64,000 bases of DNA, taken from positions 310,001 through 374,000 of the forward strand of contig NZ_SADV01000001.1 in the NCBI RefSeq assembly GCF_006864135.1, read 5' to 3'. Below are positions 63,901 to 64,000 of this stretch, piece after piece. The translations under genes and the position numbers were made by a program. This DNA is from Lysinibacillus sphaericus (GTDB lineage: Bacteria; Bacillota; Bacilli; Bacillales_A; Planococcaceae). The notes under the pieces were generated by a model. It made no database searches, was not told where the DNA came from, and worked only from the letters and a program-made list of their open reading frames with translations. How positions within the stretch are numbered: the stretch's first letter is position 1; every line of letters starts with the position of its first letter.

Positions 63901-64000
63901 ATGCACAAATACGATTATCTTTTAAACGAATTAACGTCAATCATAATTGTTGGCGCTGTTATTAGCGGTTTATTATTTTCATTTTTAGGATCATTTTTCA
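63901..64000 (+). CDS. possible membrane protein, runs off the right edge
   Basis: ATG 63901 opens MHKYDYLLNELTSIIIVGAV then ISGLLFSFLGSFF, a likely transmembrane helix, still open at the window edge. There is no good ribosome site. The minus strand over the same DNA also reads protein-like (NENNKPLITAPTIMIDVN and IVKEQIAYRARKQTIKEYD), so the strand is uncertain. Confidence 0.3.
   Translation, partial: MHKYDYLLNELTSIIIVGAVISGLLFSFLGSFF

Overview
The window looks like a low-GC Gram-positive spore former of the Lysinibacillus/Planococcaceae type. Evidence: spo0A and spoIVB in the order known from Bacillus (dxs, tlyA, argR, recN, spoIVB, spo0A), GGAGG-like ribosome binding sites, and a 364-residue leucine dehydrogenase that closely resembles, from memory, the Bacillus (Lysinibacillus) sphaericus enzyme. 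Most genes are on the minus strand.

Layout. 0-3.4 kb: biotin operon bioD-bioA-bioY-bioB (bioB runs off the left edge) behind a probable BirA operator. 3.6-12 kb: mixed transport and regulation genes (CPBP protease-like protein, MarR regulator with membrane protein, AraC regulator divergent from a DMT exporter, Cj0069-like ATP-grasp protein, LysE-type exporter, TPR protein). 12.0-12.5 kb: non-coding DNA made of short phrases repeated every 21 bp. 13-15.5 kb: two-gene polyamine module (carboxynorspermidine synthase and decarboxylase). 15.5-16.6 kb: secreted TIM-barrel hydrolase behind a c-di-GMP-I riboswitch. 16.8-24.5 kb: CheW-like protein, M20 peptidase, acyl-CoA carboxylase beta subunit with methylmalonyl-CoA epimerase, a Prli42-like peptide, a YqjA-like protein and a bacilliredoxin. 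24.5-36.2 kb: catabolic cluster with MeaB, methylmalonyl-CoA mutase (mutA, mutB), the branched-chain 2-oxoacid dehydrogenase complex (bkdB, bkdAB, bkdAA, lpdV) and leucine dehydrogenase. 36.5-43 kb: glycerophosphodiesterase, FapA-type protein, small genes and a patch of decayed phage-like genes around an APH-family kinase. 43.3-58.4 kb: conserved housekeeping block (spo0A, spoIVB, recN, argR, tlyA, dxs, ispA, xseB, xseA, uppP, folD, nusB, yqhY-like), interrupted by a second 21-bp array and by an MFS exporter with a MerR-type promoter. 58.9-64 kb: accessory DNA with a secreted S1E-like serine protease, two lipoproteins, several pseudogenes and small phage-like genes.

How it fits together. Leucine dehydrogenase and the Bkd complex convert Leu/Ile/Val to branched acyl-CoAs. 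Propionyl-CoA arising from Val and Ile can pass through the carboxylase, epimerase and B12-dependent mutase (protected by MeaB) to succinyl-CoA, so about 16 kb forms one amino-acid catabolic module. Biotin synthesis at the left end supplies the cofactor of acyl-CoA carboxylases.

The least explained signal is the family of 21-bp phased arrays at 12.0, 53.4 and 61.4 kb. The first two share an inverted 46-bp block holding a 20-bp palindrome. Other unexplained structures are a three-way-junction fold at 23.85-23.97 kb and a dispersed repeat with UUCG-type hairpins. I found no CRISPR array, rRNA, tRNA or intact insertion sequence. All functional calls come from reading sequence motifs; no database search was run.
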